This document shows positions 17,204-27,932 of a stretch of 64,000 nt of DNA, piece by piece. Origin of the DNA: Parathalassolituus penaei (GTDB lineage Bacteria; Pseudomonadota; Gammaproteobacteria; Pseudomonadales; Oceanobacteraceae); contig NZ_JAPNOA010000059.1 in assembly GCF_026626885.1 (NCBI RefSeq), positions 360,621-424,620 on the forward strand, in the 5' to 3' direction. A program made the translations under genes and the position numbers. Position 1 is the stretch's first letter. Each line of letters begins with the position of its first letter. A model generated the notes under the pieces. That model was not told the origin of the DNA. It worked only from the letters and a program-made list of their open reading frames with translations, and made no database searches.

Positions 17204-18784
17204 TCAGTGCACTACCGCCAGGTCATGATCCGGGTCGTGTGAGCTGTCATTGCCACTGTTTCCTTGCTCAATCCACGCAAAATCCATCCCGCGGCGACTG
17301 CCGGTTTTTAATACCTGATCGGCCAGCATCGACAAGTCCAGCGACAGGCAGGTTTCATGGCCATCGTCGCTGTTGTATTTGATCAGCCCCCAGCAACCGC
17401 GCGCGGCGCTGCCTGCACTGCCTTCCGGTACGGTATCGCGGTTGGAGCGCATCCAGATGATGTCACCAATGGCGTACAGGGTTGGCACCATAAAACCGAT
17501 ATAACTGTAGTCTTTCTGCACCACCAGAATCGATGAGGTAGGTGTCAGTTCAGTGGGCGGCGCACGGCCAATAAGGCCGTTGAGGCAGAAAATCGGCACT
17601 GGTTTGCCGCGTAACATCACCAGCCCACGGGCGTAACCAGCGGCATTAAACAGATCGACCTGACGGCTCAAAGGCAGGATTTCGCAGATACTGGACACTT
17701 GTGAGGCCAAACGCACACCGGCATCAAATACCAGCGCCTGACCATAACCGCGGTTGATCCGTTTCTGTTCGGAGGTTTCGGCCTGCGGTTTGACCGACGA
17801 TGCACTCAAACGCGCGAGATCCTGTAGCGCTGGGCACTGCATCAGCGCCGTAGCATTCAGCAGCAGGAAATAATCCTCGGTTACGCCGAACCGCTGGATA
17901 TCACTCACATGGAACAGCGACTCGGTCTTGCAGGCACCGGAATAAAACGCCGCCGCCGGGAACATACCACTCGGCATCAGGGGTAATTCAGACAAACGAG
18001 CACTGACCACATCAATAATATGATCCACCAGAAAGGTCACCATCCCGTCGCCAATACGCAGGATAAAACCCTGACAACGCTCCTTGTATTCGTAATCAAT
18101 ACCCAGCAGCGCGCCGGTCGATACCGTCGAGACCCGTTGCCCCAAATGGAACATATCACCGCGATAGACCGGGTTTTCGGTTACCGCTTCTTCGATTTTC
18201 GGGCTTTGTAACGTCGCCACAACTGACGAGGTTTCCAGCGCCAGCAACATACGGCCCACGCTGAATAACATCAGATGCTGGCTGTCGTGGCTGTTCACCA
18301 CCCGCGACAGCTCGGTAAAGTTGTTGGTGACCACCCGGTTGCGAATACGTGGCACGCCCGGTAAACGCAGCAGCGCAGGCATATTGATCAGACAGACAAA
18401 GCCGTTGCCGTCAGGATGCGGAAACGCCGCCAGCAGGAACTCGCTGGTTTCTTCTTCCGGGCTCAGGTAACTCATACCGTCACGCGGAGCATCCACCACG
18501 CCTTCGAGGCTGTCGCCCAGCAGACCGTAAATAAACCCCTCTACCTGCACCACAATCACAATACTGTGCGACCGCGATGTTGCCGTCAGCCCCATCAGCA
18601 CATCCGGGTCCAGCAAGGGCACCAGACTGCCGCGCAGGTTCGCGGCCCCCGGCATACAGGCCGCAGCGCTGGGTAATGGCTCGATCCGGGTCAGTGGCAT
18701 CACTTCCTTGAGATGATCAAGCGGCACGGCCAGCCGCAGCTCACCCAGTCGAAATACACCGTACTGATCGGACAGATTACTCAT
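17204..18784 (-). CDS. Triple CheW-domain chemotaxis coupling protein
   Basis: 526 residues made of three CheW-like domains: about 5-150 (QYGVFRLGELRLAVPLDHLK, then PGAANLRGSLVPLLD), about 165-325 (more diverged; QHLMLFSVGRMLLALE) and about 345-495 (GYARGLVMLRGKPVPIFCLN). A normal CheW is about 150-170 residues with one domain. CheW links receptors to the kinase CheA; a three-domain form could crosslink several receptor or kinase partners. It starts 31 bp after the stop of the PAS chemoreceptor gene and is surely co-transcribed with it. No cheA, cheR, cheB or cheY lies nearby. Confidence 0.88.
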   Translation of the reverse strand: MSNLSDQYGVFRLGELRLAVPLDHLKEVMPLTRIEPLPSAAACMPGAANLRGSLVPLLDPDVLMGLTATSRSHSIVIVVQVEGFIYGLLGDSLEGVVDAPRDGMSYLSPEEETSEFLLAAFPHPDGNGFVCLINMPALLRLPGVPRIRNRVVTNNFTELSRVVNSHDSQHLMLFSVGRMLLALETSSVVATLQSPKIEEAVTENPVYRGDMFHLGQRVSTVSTGALLGIDYEYKERCQGFILRIGDGMVTFLVDHIIDVVSARLSELPLMPSGMFPAAAFYSGACKTESLFHVSDIQRFGVTEDYFLLLNATALMQCPALQDLARLSASSVKPQAETSEQKRINRGYGQALVFDAGVRLASQVSSICEILPLSRQVDLFNAAGYARGLVMLRGKPVPIFCLNGLIGRAPPTELTPTSSILVVQKDYSYIGFMVPTLYAIGDIIWMRSNRDTVPEGSAGSAARGCWGLIKYNSDDGHETCLSLDLSMLADQVLKTGSRRGMDFAWIEQGNSGNDSSHDPDHDLAVVH

Positions 18785-18814
18785 ACTCCCCCCTACTGGT
18801 CGGTCTGACGGCCA

Positions 18815-21800
18815 TCAGGCTTCGGAAATCAGGATCTGCTGCAGATCGGCAATCGCCTGCTTGACGTCCTGGGCCAGGTCTCGCTGACCACCAGTCGCCT
18901 GCACAATCTGGTCAACGTAGTTCACCATCGCCGACACTTCACGAATGATGCCTTCAAACTGGGTCACGGCGGTGCGCTGGACATCCGCGCCGCGCCGCAC
19001 CTCTTCACCGGATGCCCGGATCAGATCGGAAATCTGGCTGGCGGCATCAGCACTGCGTTCGGCCAGTTTACGTACCTCGCTGGCTACCACCGAGAAACCA
19101 ATACCGTGTTCACCGGCACGCGCGGCCTCGATCGAGGCATTAAACGCCAGCAGATTGGTCTGGCTGGCAATCTCGGTAATGATGTTGACGATCTGGGTGA
19201 CTTTTTCGGAGCTGGACTGAATTTGCCGCACGGCACTCATGGACTCTTCGAGTGCCTGTTTACCCGCCATGGCCGTATCGGCCGATTGCCGTGCACTGTT
19301 GGAGGCGGTAGCAGAATGGCGGGCAATTTCGCGAGCACTGTCGAGCAAAGCAGCAACCTTGTCACTCATCAGCCGCGACCGGGTACTGAGCGCCTGTTCC
19401 AGTTCAACTTCCTTGGTCACGTCATAGGCGTATTTCACCACCTTGATGACCTGGCCATTCAAATCGAGAATCGGGTTGTAGGTCGCCTGAATCCATACAT
19501 TGCGGTCAAATTTGGCAATCCGGTGGAAACGGCCGGTAATAAACTCACCGTCATTCAGGGATAACCAGAAATCCCGGTATTGCTGGCTCTGAATGTGTTC
19601 AACAGTACAGAACATGCTGTGATGCTGACCCAGAATCTCACGGGCGGTGTAGCCCATAGCGCGCAGGAAATTGCGATTGGCACTAAGTACCTTGCCATCC
19701 AGATCAAACTCGATCACCAGCTGGCCTTTGTCGATGGCCTCTACCTTGGCCCTGAACTCGGAATTGGCCAGCTTGGTTTCGGTAACATCAATAGCAAACT
19801 TCACCACTTTTACCGGTTGGCCGCTGGGGTCGAATACCGGGTTATAAGTGGCCTGCAACCAGACTTCCTTGCCATCTTTGCCGATGCGTTTGTATTCACC
19901 GCCTTCATGTTCACCACGGGATAGACGCTCCCAGAAACTCTGATAATCAACAGACGCCGCTTGTACATGCTCCACAAACATCCGGTGATGGTGACCCTGG
20001 ATCTCGGCCATTTCATACCCCACCAGCTTCAGGAAATTGTCGTTGGCCTTGATGATGCGCCCCGACAGATCAAACTCAACCATCAGCTGTGAACGCTGGA
20101 TTGCCTTGATCTTGCTGTCAGCATCCAGACGTTCCTGTTTATCTTCAGTAACATCACGCCCCAGCATGAACACTTTCGACAACATGCCATCCAGGCCCAT
20201 CATCGGGCTGAAGGTAGCGCTGAACCAGATCTCCTTGTCACCAATGCCGCGACGCCGAAACTCACCGGTTAATGGAATGCCCTCGCGCAGGTCACGCCAG
20301 CCGCTGGTGTAATAAATCGACTTCAGATCCCCCTCAAACAACAACTTGTCACCGGATTTGCCGACCAGTTCGGACTGCCGATAACCCAGCGCTTTTTCCA
20401 TCTCGGCATTCATCGAGATGATATACCCCTCCCGGTCGAGTTCCAGCGTGCAGTTACTGGCCTCAACAGCCTGCATACGAGTGCGGGTTTCCAGCGATTT
20501 GATCTTTTCGGCGGTGATGTCCTGACAGTATTTCACCACCTTGTAAGGACGCCCGTTAAAATCGACGATGGGGTTGTAACTGGCCTGAATCCACAGCACC
20601 TTGCCGTTTTTGCCAATGCGCATGTATTCGCCAGAATCGAACTCACCTCGACCCAGTTTGTTCCAGAATGCCTTGTAAGACGGATTATCACGCTCGGACT
20701 CCTGCACCAGTATACGGTGGTGCTGCCCTTCCAGTTCTTCGAACACATAACCGGTCATATCGAGGAATTTCTGGTTGGCCGTCAGGATATTGCCAGCCAG
20801 ATCAAATTCGATCATGCCGTTGGATTTGCCAACCGCCTGCACACGGCTGTCATCCTCCATGGACTGGATCCGACTTTCTGTGAAATCAAAGCCGTACAGC
20901 ACAACTTTACTGGGCTTTATGTCTTCTTTAATGAGGGGCACATAGATCCCTTGTAACCAGCGTGGATTACCCTTTTTATCAAAAAACAAGACCACGTTAT
21001 TGTTAATGGAGCCTTCTTCCAACAATTCCCAGAACACTCGATAGTCCGGCGAAGTAACGTATTCTCGGGAGCATAGAATCTTGTGCTGATGCCCTATCAA
21101 TTCTTCTTCGCTATACCCCATCATCTTCAGAAAGGTGTCATTGGTATGCAAGATGGTGCCATCCAGTGCAAACTCCGCTACCGCAAGTGACCCCGTGATA
21201 GCATCCAGCTTACAACCCAACTCGATGTTCTGGCGTTTGTGTACCGATATATCCTGCGAGATTTCCTGAATCCGCACGACTATGCCTTCGATATTGCGCA
21301 CTGCTGAGAAGTTGGACCAAACCCATACCGTTTCGCCCGCGGCATTGATTCGGCGGAAGTCACCTGCACGCGCCTTACCCTGCAGCAAATCCTCCCAGAA
21401 CAACTGGTAACCAACCGCTCCGGCCAGAGCCTCCGGACAGCTGTCACGATAAGTAAAACTGGCCTGAGCTTCAGTCGTCAAACGATACAATCGGGCAAAG
21501 TTGGGATTACAACGCAGCATATTGCCCTGCAAATCGTACTCGGCCACACACATGGAACCCTCAATCGATTCCACCTTGAATTGGTCTTCATAAGTCTTGC
21601 GGCGAACATCATTGATATCATCAGCTTCCATCAGAATGCCAATGACCTCGCCTTTATCGTTCCGTAAACCAACATAGGAAGCGTGTACATAAATATCCCA
21701 GCCATCAGCGGAGATACGGGCGAAATCCTTGTAGTAGGAGCCCCCCTCCCTCACCAAAGTCCACCACTGCTGAAAATCCGGCGAGTCCACATCTTCTCGA

Positions 21801-22054
21801 CGACAAAAATCGTGATGATGCATGCCCTTGATCGAGTTGTTATCAAAGCCGAACAGTTGACTGAAGCGTGCATTGACCTCCAGAAAATTACCTTCATGTG
21901 AAAACAACGCCGTGCAATGAGACTTCTGCAAACTATCAAAGGCCCACAAACGAGCTGCAATCTGGTCACGTACACGGGGATCGAATCCATCAATGCCGTC
22001 AAGAGCATCAATGAGATGAGAAGAACCAAGCGAAGCTAGCGTCACAACAGCCAC
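18815..22054 (-). CDS. Soluble methyl-accepting chemotaxis protein with seven PAS domains
   Basis: 1079 residues with no membrane helix. Seven consecutive PAS/PAC units of about 120 residues fill residues 45-890, each recognisable from a repeated pattern (EFDLxGxILxxNxxFLxxxG ... GHHHxxxC ... KVVKYAxDVT). The C-terminus (about 890-1079) is a chemoreceptor signalling domain whose tip reads [20 protein letters not shown], then [14 protein letters not shown] units of this kind often bind haem or FAD for redox and oxygen sensing. The start is a GTG with a poor ribosome-binding site, so the exact N-terminus is uncertain. The triple-CheW gene follows in the same operon. Confidence 0.92.
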   Translation of the reverse strand: MAVVTLASLGSSHLIDALDGIDGFDPRVRDQIAARLWAFDSLQKSHCTALFSHEGNFLEVNARFSQLFGFDNNSIKGMHHHDFCRREDVDSPDFQQWWTLVREGGSYYKDFARISADGWDIYVHASYVGLRNDKGEVIGILMEADDINDVRRKTYEDQFKVESIEGSMCVAEYDLQGNMLRCNPNFARLYRLTTEAQASFTYRDSCPEALAGAVGYQLFWEDLLQGKARAGDFRRINAAGETVWVWSNFSAVRNIEGIVVRIQEISQDISVHKRQNIELGCKLDAITGSLAVAEFALDGTILHTNDTFLKMMGYSEEELIGHQHKILCSREYVTSPDYRVFWELLEEGSINNNVVLFFDKKGNPRWLQGIYVPLIKEDIKPSKVVLYGFDFTESRIQSMEDDSRVQAVGKSNGMIEFDLAGNILTANQKFLDMTGYVFEELEGQHHRILVQESERDNPSYKAFWNKLGRGEFDSGEYMRIGKNGKVLWIQASYNPIVDFNGRPYKVVKYCQDITAEKIKSLETRTRMQAVEASNCTLELDREGYIISMNAEMEKALGYRQSELVGKSGDKLLFEGDLKSIYYTSGWRDLREGIPLTGEFRRRGIGDKEIWFSATFSPMMGLDGMLSKVFMLGRDVTEDKQERLDADSKIKAIQRSQLMVEFDLSGRIIKANDNFLKLVGYEMAEIQGHHHRMFVEHVQAASVDYQSFWERLSRGEHEGGEYKRIGKDGKEVWLQATYNPVFDPSGQPVKVVKFAIDVTETKLANSEFRAKVEAIDKGQLVIEFDLDGKVLSANRNFLRAMGYTAREILGQHHSMFCTVEHIQSQQYRDFWLSLNDGEFITGRFHRIAKFDRNVWIQATYNPILDLNGQVIKVVKYAYDVTKEVELEQALSTRSRLMSDKVAALLDSAREIARHSATASNSARQSADTAMAGKQALEESMSAVRQIQSSSEKVTQIVNIITEIASQTNLLAFNASIEAARAGEHGIGFSVVASEVRKLAERSADAASQISDLIRASGEEVRRGADVQRTAVTQFEGIIREVSAMVNYVDQIVQATGGQRDLAQDVKQAIADLQQILISEA

Positions 22055-22205
22055 CCATAAACCACAGCTGGAAATGCTTTAGGTATAGCAGCCAGACGCT
22101 GGGTGTGCCTTTAATTGAGCAATGTATCGACAAGCCCTGCAGATAACTGCCTTTTTTCGTACCAGCAGATGCAAAGAAAGATAGATGCGCGAGGCCAGAC
22201 TTCCC

Positions 22206-22257
22206 CTCCTTTAGTAGGAGAGCAGCCTGTAAGGCTTCGCATCCGGCTTGCAGGCTG
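22206..22257 (+). other. Paired hairpins in the leader of the response-regulator gene
   Basis: Two adjacent stems lie 53-104 bp before the crbR-like ATG: CTCCT-TTAGT-AGGAG (22206-22220) and CAGCCTGTAAG pairing with CTTGCAGGCTG (22223-22257, one G-T wobble, 13-nt loop). They could be an mRNA leader structure or a weak terminator; there is no T-tract. Confidence 0.5.
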
Positions 22258-22309
22258 AATCCACGCGGGGTAATAGTTGGGCACAACAACGATAACAACA
22301 GGTCATGCC

Positions 22310-22924
22310 ATGTACCGGGTTCTGATTGCCGATGATCACCCCCTGTTTCGCCGAGCATTGCGAGAAGCCGTTGATAGCACGGGCGAGGACTGCGAACTGA
22401 TCGAGTGTGAACAGCTCGATCAGGCGCTGGCCATCATCACTCACCAGCAACCCGACCTGTTACTGCTGGATCTGAAAATGCCCGGCAGCAGCGGTCTGGC
22501 CGGACTGGCGCAAATCCGCAGTGCATATCCGGAACTGGCAGTGGTGGTGGTAACCGCCTCGGAAGATGGCACGGTTGCCAGCCGGGTGCGGCAACTGGGA
22601 GCTTTGGGGTTTATTCCCAAATCGGCCAGTATTGAAACCATGACCCAGGCGTTACGCAGTGTACTGCAAGGCAAGCTGGTATTTCCGGAGTTTGTCAGCC
22701 AGACACCTGACGAATTAACCCGCAAACTGGCCAGCCTGACCCCTCAACAGCTGAAAGTGCTGGTGCTGATTTCAGAAGGGGCTCTCAACAAACAGATCGG
22801 TTACACCCTTGATATCAAGGAGACCACCGTCAAATCGCACGTTCGGGATATCTTCCGTAAGCTCGATATTATCAACCGCACTCAGGCGGCGATGGTGATT
22901 CAGCAGCTGCAAATTCCCGATTGA
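22310..22924 (+). CDS. crbR: LuxR/NarL-type response regulator, CrbR-like
   Basis: 204 residues from ATG 22310. The receiver (1-118) has the acidic pair DD at 8-9, phospho-acceptor D54 (LLLLDLKMPG) and T/K positions in VVVTASEDG and FIPKSAS. A LuxR helix-turn-helix (about 140-200; LTPQQLKVLVLISEGALNKQ, then KETTVKSHVRDIFRKL) follows. It is divergent from, and paired with, a transporter-fused sensor kinase, the arrangement of CrbS/CrbR (MxtR/ErdR), which controls acetyl-CoA synthetase and acetate or ethanol use in pseudomonads and vibrios. No acs gene is in this window. The name rests on architecture and pairing. Confidence 0.8.
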   Translation: MYRVLIADDHPLFRRALREAVDSTGEDCELIECEQLDQALAIITHQQPDLLLLDLKMPGSSGLAGLAQIRSAYPELAVVVVTASEDGTVASRVRQLGALGFIPKSASIETMTQALRSVLQGKLVFPEFVSQTPDELTRKLASLTPQQLKVLVLISEGALNKQIGYTLDIKETTVKSHVRDIFRKLDIINRTQAAMVIQQLQIPD

Positions 22925-22966
22925 GGTGGCCCTGATCCCGACACGCCAGAGCGGACACCGGATTAT

Positions 22967-25900
22967 TCAGAGGGTCTCCAGCAAACGGTTGATTACCGCA
23001 CGCAGAGCCATGGGTTTTACAGGCTTGCGTAACAACCGATACCCCTGTTGTTCAATCGCCTGCTTGACCTCGTCGGTATAATCCGCGCTGATCACCAATC
23101 CGGGCACGGCGACGACATCCTGCCCCGTGCTCCATTCCTGCTGCAAACTCGCCAGCAACTGCAAACCGGTACGCCCTTCATCGAGATGGTAATCCACAAT
23201 CACCAAGGCCGGGCGGGCACCGTTCAGAATGGCACGGGCGCCGTTCTCATCCGCAGCGACCCGCACTTCATACCCCCAGTCACCCAGTAGATGACTCATG
23301 CCGGTGGTAATCTGGATTTCGTTATCCACGCACAGAATCAGGCCGCTACCACCATTGGCGCGGAGAGGCGGATGGATACGCTCAATCGGCAATTCTGCTT
23401 CTACCGAAGGCAGCAAAACGCCAAAACAGCTCCCCCGTCCAGCAACTGATTGCACCCGTACCGGATGATCAAGCAACTGCCCAAGACGCTGCACGATCGA
23501 CAACCCCAGACCCAAGCCCTTGCTGCTAACGTCTGGGCCTGCGGCTGGCAAACGGTGAAACTCTTCAAAAATCGCTTCCAGTTCCGAGTCAGGAATCCCC
23601 GGTCCACTATCGAGTACCTGAACCTCAACATGGGTCCCACGGCGCCGCCCCCCCACCAGAATCCGGCCATGACTGGTGTAACGCAGCGCATTGGCCAACA
23701 GGTTCTGGAGAATCCGCCGCAACAATACCGGATCGGTTCTGACCGTCAGACTGGTTGGGACGGTACGCAAAACCAGTCCTTTGCGCTCAATCAATGGCCG
23801 GAACTCGGCTAATAACGACTCCAGAATCTGCCCCAGCGGCAAAACCTGATAACGGGCGCGGATAATGTCAGCATCCAGTTTCGAGATTTCCAGCAGTTCA
23901 CCCAACAAGGACTCAGCGGCATGTAACGACTGATCGAGATGACAGGCCACCGGCAGAACCGCGTCCACCAGCTCCGGCGCCTGTTCGCGGCGGCGCTCCA
24001 GCTTGCTGATGATCGACGCCGAGAACAGGGTTGCCGAGTTCAGTGGCTGCACCAGATCATGACCCGCCGCCGCCAGAAACCGGGTTTTGTTGCGATTGGC
24101 TTTCTCCAGATCCTCGTTCAGGGTGCGTAACTCGCGGGTACGTTCGCTGACCCGTTCCTCCAACACTTCGTTGGCGAGCCGCAAGCGCCGTTCAATATGG
24201 CGCTGATCCGTAATGTCGGTATAAACGGTTACGTACAGGCTGTTGTTGATCGGAATGCCGTTGAGCTGAATATGACGACCATCCGAGGTTTCACGCACGT
24301 ATAACAACGCCTCGCGGTTGCGCACCTCTTCACGGCGTAACCGCACCATGTCCTCCTCGTCCCCATCGCCATAACCGCCCGAACGGGCGATAAAACGCAC
24401 CACGTTCTCGGACGACTGGCCGACGTACAGATACCCCGGCGGAAACTGGTACAACGCCGCAAACTTCTGGTTCCAGGCCACCAGATTGTCGTTTTCATCG
24501 ATCACGGTGATACCCTGATTCAGGCTGTGCAAAACCGCATTCAGAACATCACGATTGAACAGCACCACTTCCGATACCTCATCCATGATGTTGTTGAGAT
24601 TACTGAAGCGATTGCCCTGGTCATCCAGCAGGTTGCGCAGCAACAGATCTGCACCGCGACGCCCGACAACCGAACGCAACAAACGATCAGCCGCTCGCAG
24701 AGTCACATCATCCACCTGACCACGCGCCAGCAAACGTCCGGTCAAAGGGTTGCTGGTTGCCTCAAACAGGCTGGCCACCTTGGCTGCACTGAGAAAACGC
24801 AATAACAGCGCACGCAAGTCATCGACCCGCACCCCAGCCTGACGCCCGGAACGGAGCATTCCCGGCTCCGGACTCATCACAAAACGCTGGGCTTGTTCAA
24901 CGTCAGCAAATCCGGGTTTGTAATACAGCGAGCCCAGTACCAACGCCAGACAATTCAGCAGCAAACTCCAGAACGTGCCATGAACACCCGGGTCCAGCCC
25001 TTCCAGGCCAAACAGGGCATGCGGGCGCAGGAACGGTAGCCAATCGTGTCCATTCAGGAACACCGCAGGCAACCAGCCCTCTCCCGCCAGTACGGGTAAA
25101 AACAGACAATAAAGCCAGACCACAAACCCGGTACCAATTCCCCATGCAGCACCACTGCGATTGGCACCATGCCAGATCAGGCCGATCAGCATCGCGGGGG
25201 CAAATTGCGCCACCGCCACAAACGACAGGAAACCGATTTCCGCAAGACTGTGATAACGCGACAGCATCCGGTAATACACAAACCCCAGAATCAGAATCAC
25301 CAGAATGGTCAGGCGCCGGATCACCAGTACTCGCTGGCGAATATCACTGGTCGGCCCTTGCCAGCCCAGCTTGATCAGGCCCGGCAACAGCAACTCGTTA
25401 CACATCATGGTGGCCAGTGTGATCGAGGAAATAATCACCATCGAAGTGCCTGCTGAAAAGCCACCGAGATAGGCCAGCAAGGCCAACCAGTCCTGACCCG
25501 CCAATAATGGAATCGTCAGGGTGATATACCCCAGCTCCAGAATTCCGGGCTGCAAGGCAGCAACCAGTGCCAGCGGCAGCACAAACAGATTCATCAGCAA
25601 CAGATACAGAGGAAATAGCCAGCGCGCGGTCTGGATATCACGTTCACTGCGATACTCCACCACTGCGACATGGAAATGGCGAGGCAAGGCCACAATCGCC
25701 AATCCTCCCAGCAGTACGTGGGTCAGGTAGATACTGGGGTTATGGTAATCCGCCAGTCGTTGCGCCAGATCCGGCTGTTGCATGACCCGCTGCCAGAGGT
25801 CTGCAAAACCGTCGTAAAGCCCGTAAACAGCAAAACAGCCAACCGCCAGCATAGCGACCAGCTTGATCAGAGACTCAAAGGCAATCGCCAGCATCATGCC

Positions 25901-26488
25901 ACGATGACTCTCACTGGAATCAACGGTACGGGTACCAAACAGAATACTGAACAACGCCATAAAGGCCGCGATGTAGAGTGTCGGGTCACGAAACCAGCTG
26001 ACGGTGGTGACAGCCGACGAGGTAAGCAACTGAAAACTGCCCGATACCGCCTTCAGCTGCAGAGCGATATAGGGCACCACCCCCAGCAGACACAGCAACG
26101 CCACCGTCATACCAATGCCACGACTGTGGCCGTAACGGGCCGAGATAAAATCCGAAATCGTCGTGCTGTTCTCCTGACGGGCGATCCGCACAATACGGTC
26201 AAACAGCTTCCAGCCGAGAGTGATCAGCAGAATCGCGCCCAGATAGGTAGGTGCCAGCCACCAGCCGAAATAGGCCGCCTGCTGCACGGTGCCGTAAAAA
26301 GCCCAGGTAGTGCAGAAAATCGCCAGCGTCAGGCTGTAGATATACGGCTGCCAGCCACTGCGACTGACGCGGTTGCCCCAGATCGCCACCACAAACAGCA
26401 GCGCCACGTACAACAGCGAAATCGTTCCGGCAAACCAGACCGTATTGATATAACCGCTCACCGTCACTCTTCCCCTGTCACCAGCCAC
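22967..26488 (-). CDS. crbS: Hybrid sensor kinase with sodium/solute-symporter domain, CrbS-like
   Basis: 1173 residues. The N-terminal half is a multi-helix SSS-family transporter domain (about 10-510; TISDFISARYGHSRGIGM, SAGTSMVIISSITLATMMCN). A PAS-like region (about 640-760; FAALYQFPPGYLYVG) follows, then HisKA with H810 (FLAAAGHDLVQPLNSATLF), HATPase_c (NLLANALRYTSHGR, DSGPGIPD, KGLGLGL) and a receiver with D1099 (VIVDYHLDEGRTG). This is the CrbS/MxtR and CbrA-type layout in which transport or binding of a substrate gates the kinase. The GTG at 26488 is assumed; a GTG at 26467 behind AGGGG is equally plausible. Confidence 0.88.
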   Translation of the reverse strand: MAGDRGRVTVSGYINTVWFAGTISLLYVALLFVVAIWGNRVSRSGWQPYIYSLTLAIFCTTWAFYGTVQQAAYFGWWLAPTYLGAILLITLGWKLFDRIVRIARQENSTTISDFISARYGHSRGIGMTVALLCLLGVVPYIALQLKAVSGSFQLLTSSAVTTVSWFRDPTLYIAAFMALFSILFGTRTVDSSESHRGMMLAIAFESLIKLVAMLAVGCFAVYGLYDGFADLWQRVMQQPDLAQRLADYHNPSIYLTHVLLGGLAIVALPRHFHVAVVEYRSERDIQTARWLFPLYLLLMNLFVLPLALVAALQPGILELGYITLTIPLLAGQDWLALLAYLGGFSAGTSMVIISSITLATMMCNELLLPGLIKLGWQGPTSDIRQRVLVIRRLTILVILILGFVYYRMLSRYHSLAEIGFLSFVAVAQFAPAMLIGLIWHGANRSGAAWGIGTGFVVWLYCLFLPVLAGEGWLPAVFLNGHDWLPFLRPHALFGLEGLDPGVHGTFWSLLLNCLALVLGSLYYKPGFADVEQAQRFVMSPEPGMLRSGRQAGVRVDDLRALLLRFLSAAKVASLFEATSNPLTGRLLARGQVDDVTLRAADRLLRSVVGRRGADLLLRNLLDDQGNRFSNLNNIMDEVSEVVLFNRDVLNAVLHSLNQGITVIDENDNLVAWNQKFAALYQFPPGYLYVGQSSENVVRFIARSGGYGDGDEEDMVRLRREEVRNREALLYVRETSDGRHIQLNGIPINNSLYVTVYTDITDQRHIERRLRLANEVLEERVSERTRELRTLNEDLEKANRNKTRFLAAAGHDLVQPLNSATLFSASIISKLERRREQAPELVDAVLPVACHLDQSLHAAESLLGELLEISKLDADIIRARYQVLPLGQILESLLAEFRPLIERKGLVLRTVPTSLTVRTDPVLLRRILQNLLANALRYTSHGRILVGGRRRGTHVEVQVLDSGPGIPDSELEAIFEEFHRLPAAGPDVSSKGLGLGLSIVQRLGQLLDHPVRVQSVAGRGSCFGVLLPSVEAELPIERIHPPLRANGGSGLILCVDNEIQITTGMSHLLGDWGYEVRVAADENGARAILNGARPALVIVDYHLDEGRTGLQLLASLQQEWSTGQDVVAVPGLVISADYTDEVKQAIEQQGYRLLRKPVKPMALRAVINRLLETL

Positions 26489-26603
26489 ACCATGGCCCGG
26501 CCTCCATGCTTATCCAGACACCGGCCTACGACAACCTTCTTTAGGAGGAGAGAATGAATTTGGACAATGATCAAAATTTTTACGTTGATCACAGCTCTTG
26601 AGA

Positions 26604-27464
26604 TTACTCCGAACGAACGTGCTCCATATCGTGACACGCAGTCAGCTCAACCAGATAATTTGTAAACGCAGAGCAACTGACCAGCATAAATCTGGCATCC
26701 GCCTTGGTTAATGACGAATCCTCCATAAGTGCATGCCTTATGCCATCTGCATCACTTGTATAACCATAAAGAGAGGAGAATGCATTTTTGAGAGCTTTAT
26801 GTAGCCGTCCGGTTCTTTCAAGAGCCGTTAACGCCTCTCCCAATGTTGCTTTATCATGCCCGGATATCTGTTTGGCAACAGATTCTACAGCGGAGATGGA
26901 TTCCTTGATCGAATTTCGATAATCAGGATTTGTTTTATCACTCATTAAACCAAGTGCTGTTCGAAGATGGCGTTTTGCTCCTCCATTTAAAACGGCACTT
27001 TCAATCGCTGTTTCAACAGCGCTGATTTCCTCTTCAGACGTTATCTCTGCCAATAGACCATTAACGAATCGATATGCGGAGTTTTCGCGCTCCAAAAATC
27101 CATTGCAATATAAAGGAAATAATTTTTCATATTCACTTGGGCCAGATTTAGCACAAAATTCAATAAAATCAAGTAACCTAAACCATTCGGTCGTGTAGAG
27201 CCAGGATTTTATTTCGGAGGTCGCATCGTTGAATTGCCATGGTATTTCATCAGCCGGGCGTTTAAAAAAATCAATCCAGATAGATCTTATAAATCCATAA
27301 ACACTGGACATCTCCGTTTGATTTGGAAAGTATTCGTCAAAGGTGGCGTTTTGAAAATATACAATATAGATTGCGTTCCACAAGCTATTTTTCAAGTCAT
27401 TGTCCATCTCTTCCTTTTGAACAAATTTTAATGGAGTTATTCCTATTCGTTGAGAAAACCTCAT
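26604..27464 (-). CDS. AbiJ-like protein, putative abortive-infection defence factor
   Basis: 286 residues from the ATG at 27464, preceded by GGAG at seven bases; the longer frame to 27521 is unsupported. The N-terminus (MRFSQRIGITPLKFVQKEEM, then DNDLKNSLWNAI) resembles the AbiJ N-terminal domain family, where FSxRxG and the M-D-x-x-L-x-N-x-LWN pattern recur. The C-terminal half is helical, like the HEPN-type ends of AbiJ proteins (YRNSIKESISAVESVAKQIS, then ALKNAFSSLYGYTSDADGIRH). AbiJ proteins act in phage abortive infection, probably as RNases. The gene is clearly more AT-rich than its neighbours, suggesting horizontal acquisition. Assignment is by sequence pattern only. Confidence 0.72.
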   Translation of the reverse strand: MRFSQRIGITPLKFVQKEEMDNDLKNSLWNAIYIVYFQNATFDEYFPNQTEMSSVYGFIRSIWIDFFKRPADEIPWQFNDATSEIKSWLYTTEWFRLLDFIEFCAKSGPSEYEKLFPLYCNGFLERENSAYRFVNGLLAEITSEEEISAVETAIESAVLNGGAKRHLRTALGLMSDKTNPDYRNSIKESISAVESVAKQISGHDKATLGEALTALERTGRLHKALKNAFSSLYGYTSDADGIRHALMEDSSLTKADARFMLVSCSAFTNYLVELTACHDMEHVRSE

Positions 27465-27629
27465 GATCAATCTCCGATCCTTAATATCCAAATTATCAGA
27501 TGGGCCTGAAAGTGTAATCACAGGATGTCAGTCAACATCATTCGCCTGATTCAGTGATAGATACATTTCGAAGCTACGACTTATGAATTGATGTTCAAGT
27601 CGTCAAAATAAATAGTTAAATCCCGCAGA

Positions 27630-27932
27630 TTAGCCGGAGCCCAGCGCCCGCAATACGGCTGCAGGTTCCCTGGCAACCACATTCAGCAGCACCAGCGCCG
27701 GACCTTGTGGTGTACGATCACCACGCTCCCAGTGGCGTAATGTGCTCACGCTGATACCGAAAGCCGAAGCAAATTCGTTCTGGGACATGCCGACTCTGGC
27801 TCGTATGGCCTTGACATCCAGAGGACCGAATTCATGCACAACGGCACGTCCGGATTTACCTTTGGAGAATTCAACGGCCTCGGTCAGGCCCTGCATGATA
27901 CTGGCGAATGCACTACTCATTGACGTCACCAT
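27630..27932 (-). CDS. NadS/HigA-type helix-turn-helix antitoxin
   Basis: Up to 100 residues. The XRE helix-turn-helix (about 50-90; DVKAIRARVGMSQNEFASAF, then GISVSTLRHWERGDRTP) is of the type found in NadS/HigA antitoxins. The ATG at 27932 overlaps the upstream toxin gene by 20 bp; the in-frame ATG at 27920 is an alternative. Toxin-first order is typical of the higBA-like and NadS families. The protein would neutralise the toxin and autorepress the operon through the operator at 28266. Confidence 0.88.
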   Translation of the reverse strand: MVTSMSSAFASIMQGLTEAVEFSKGKSGRAVVHEFGPLDVKAIRARVGMSQNEFASAFGISVSTLRHWERGDRTPQGPALVLLNVVAREPAAVLRALGSG

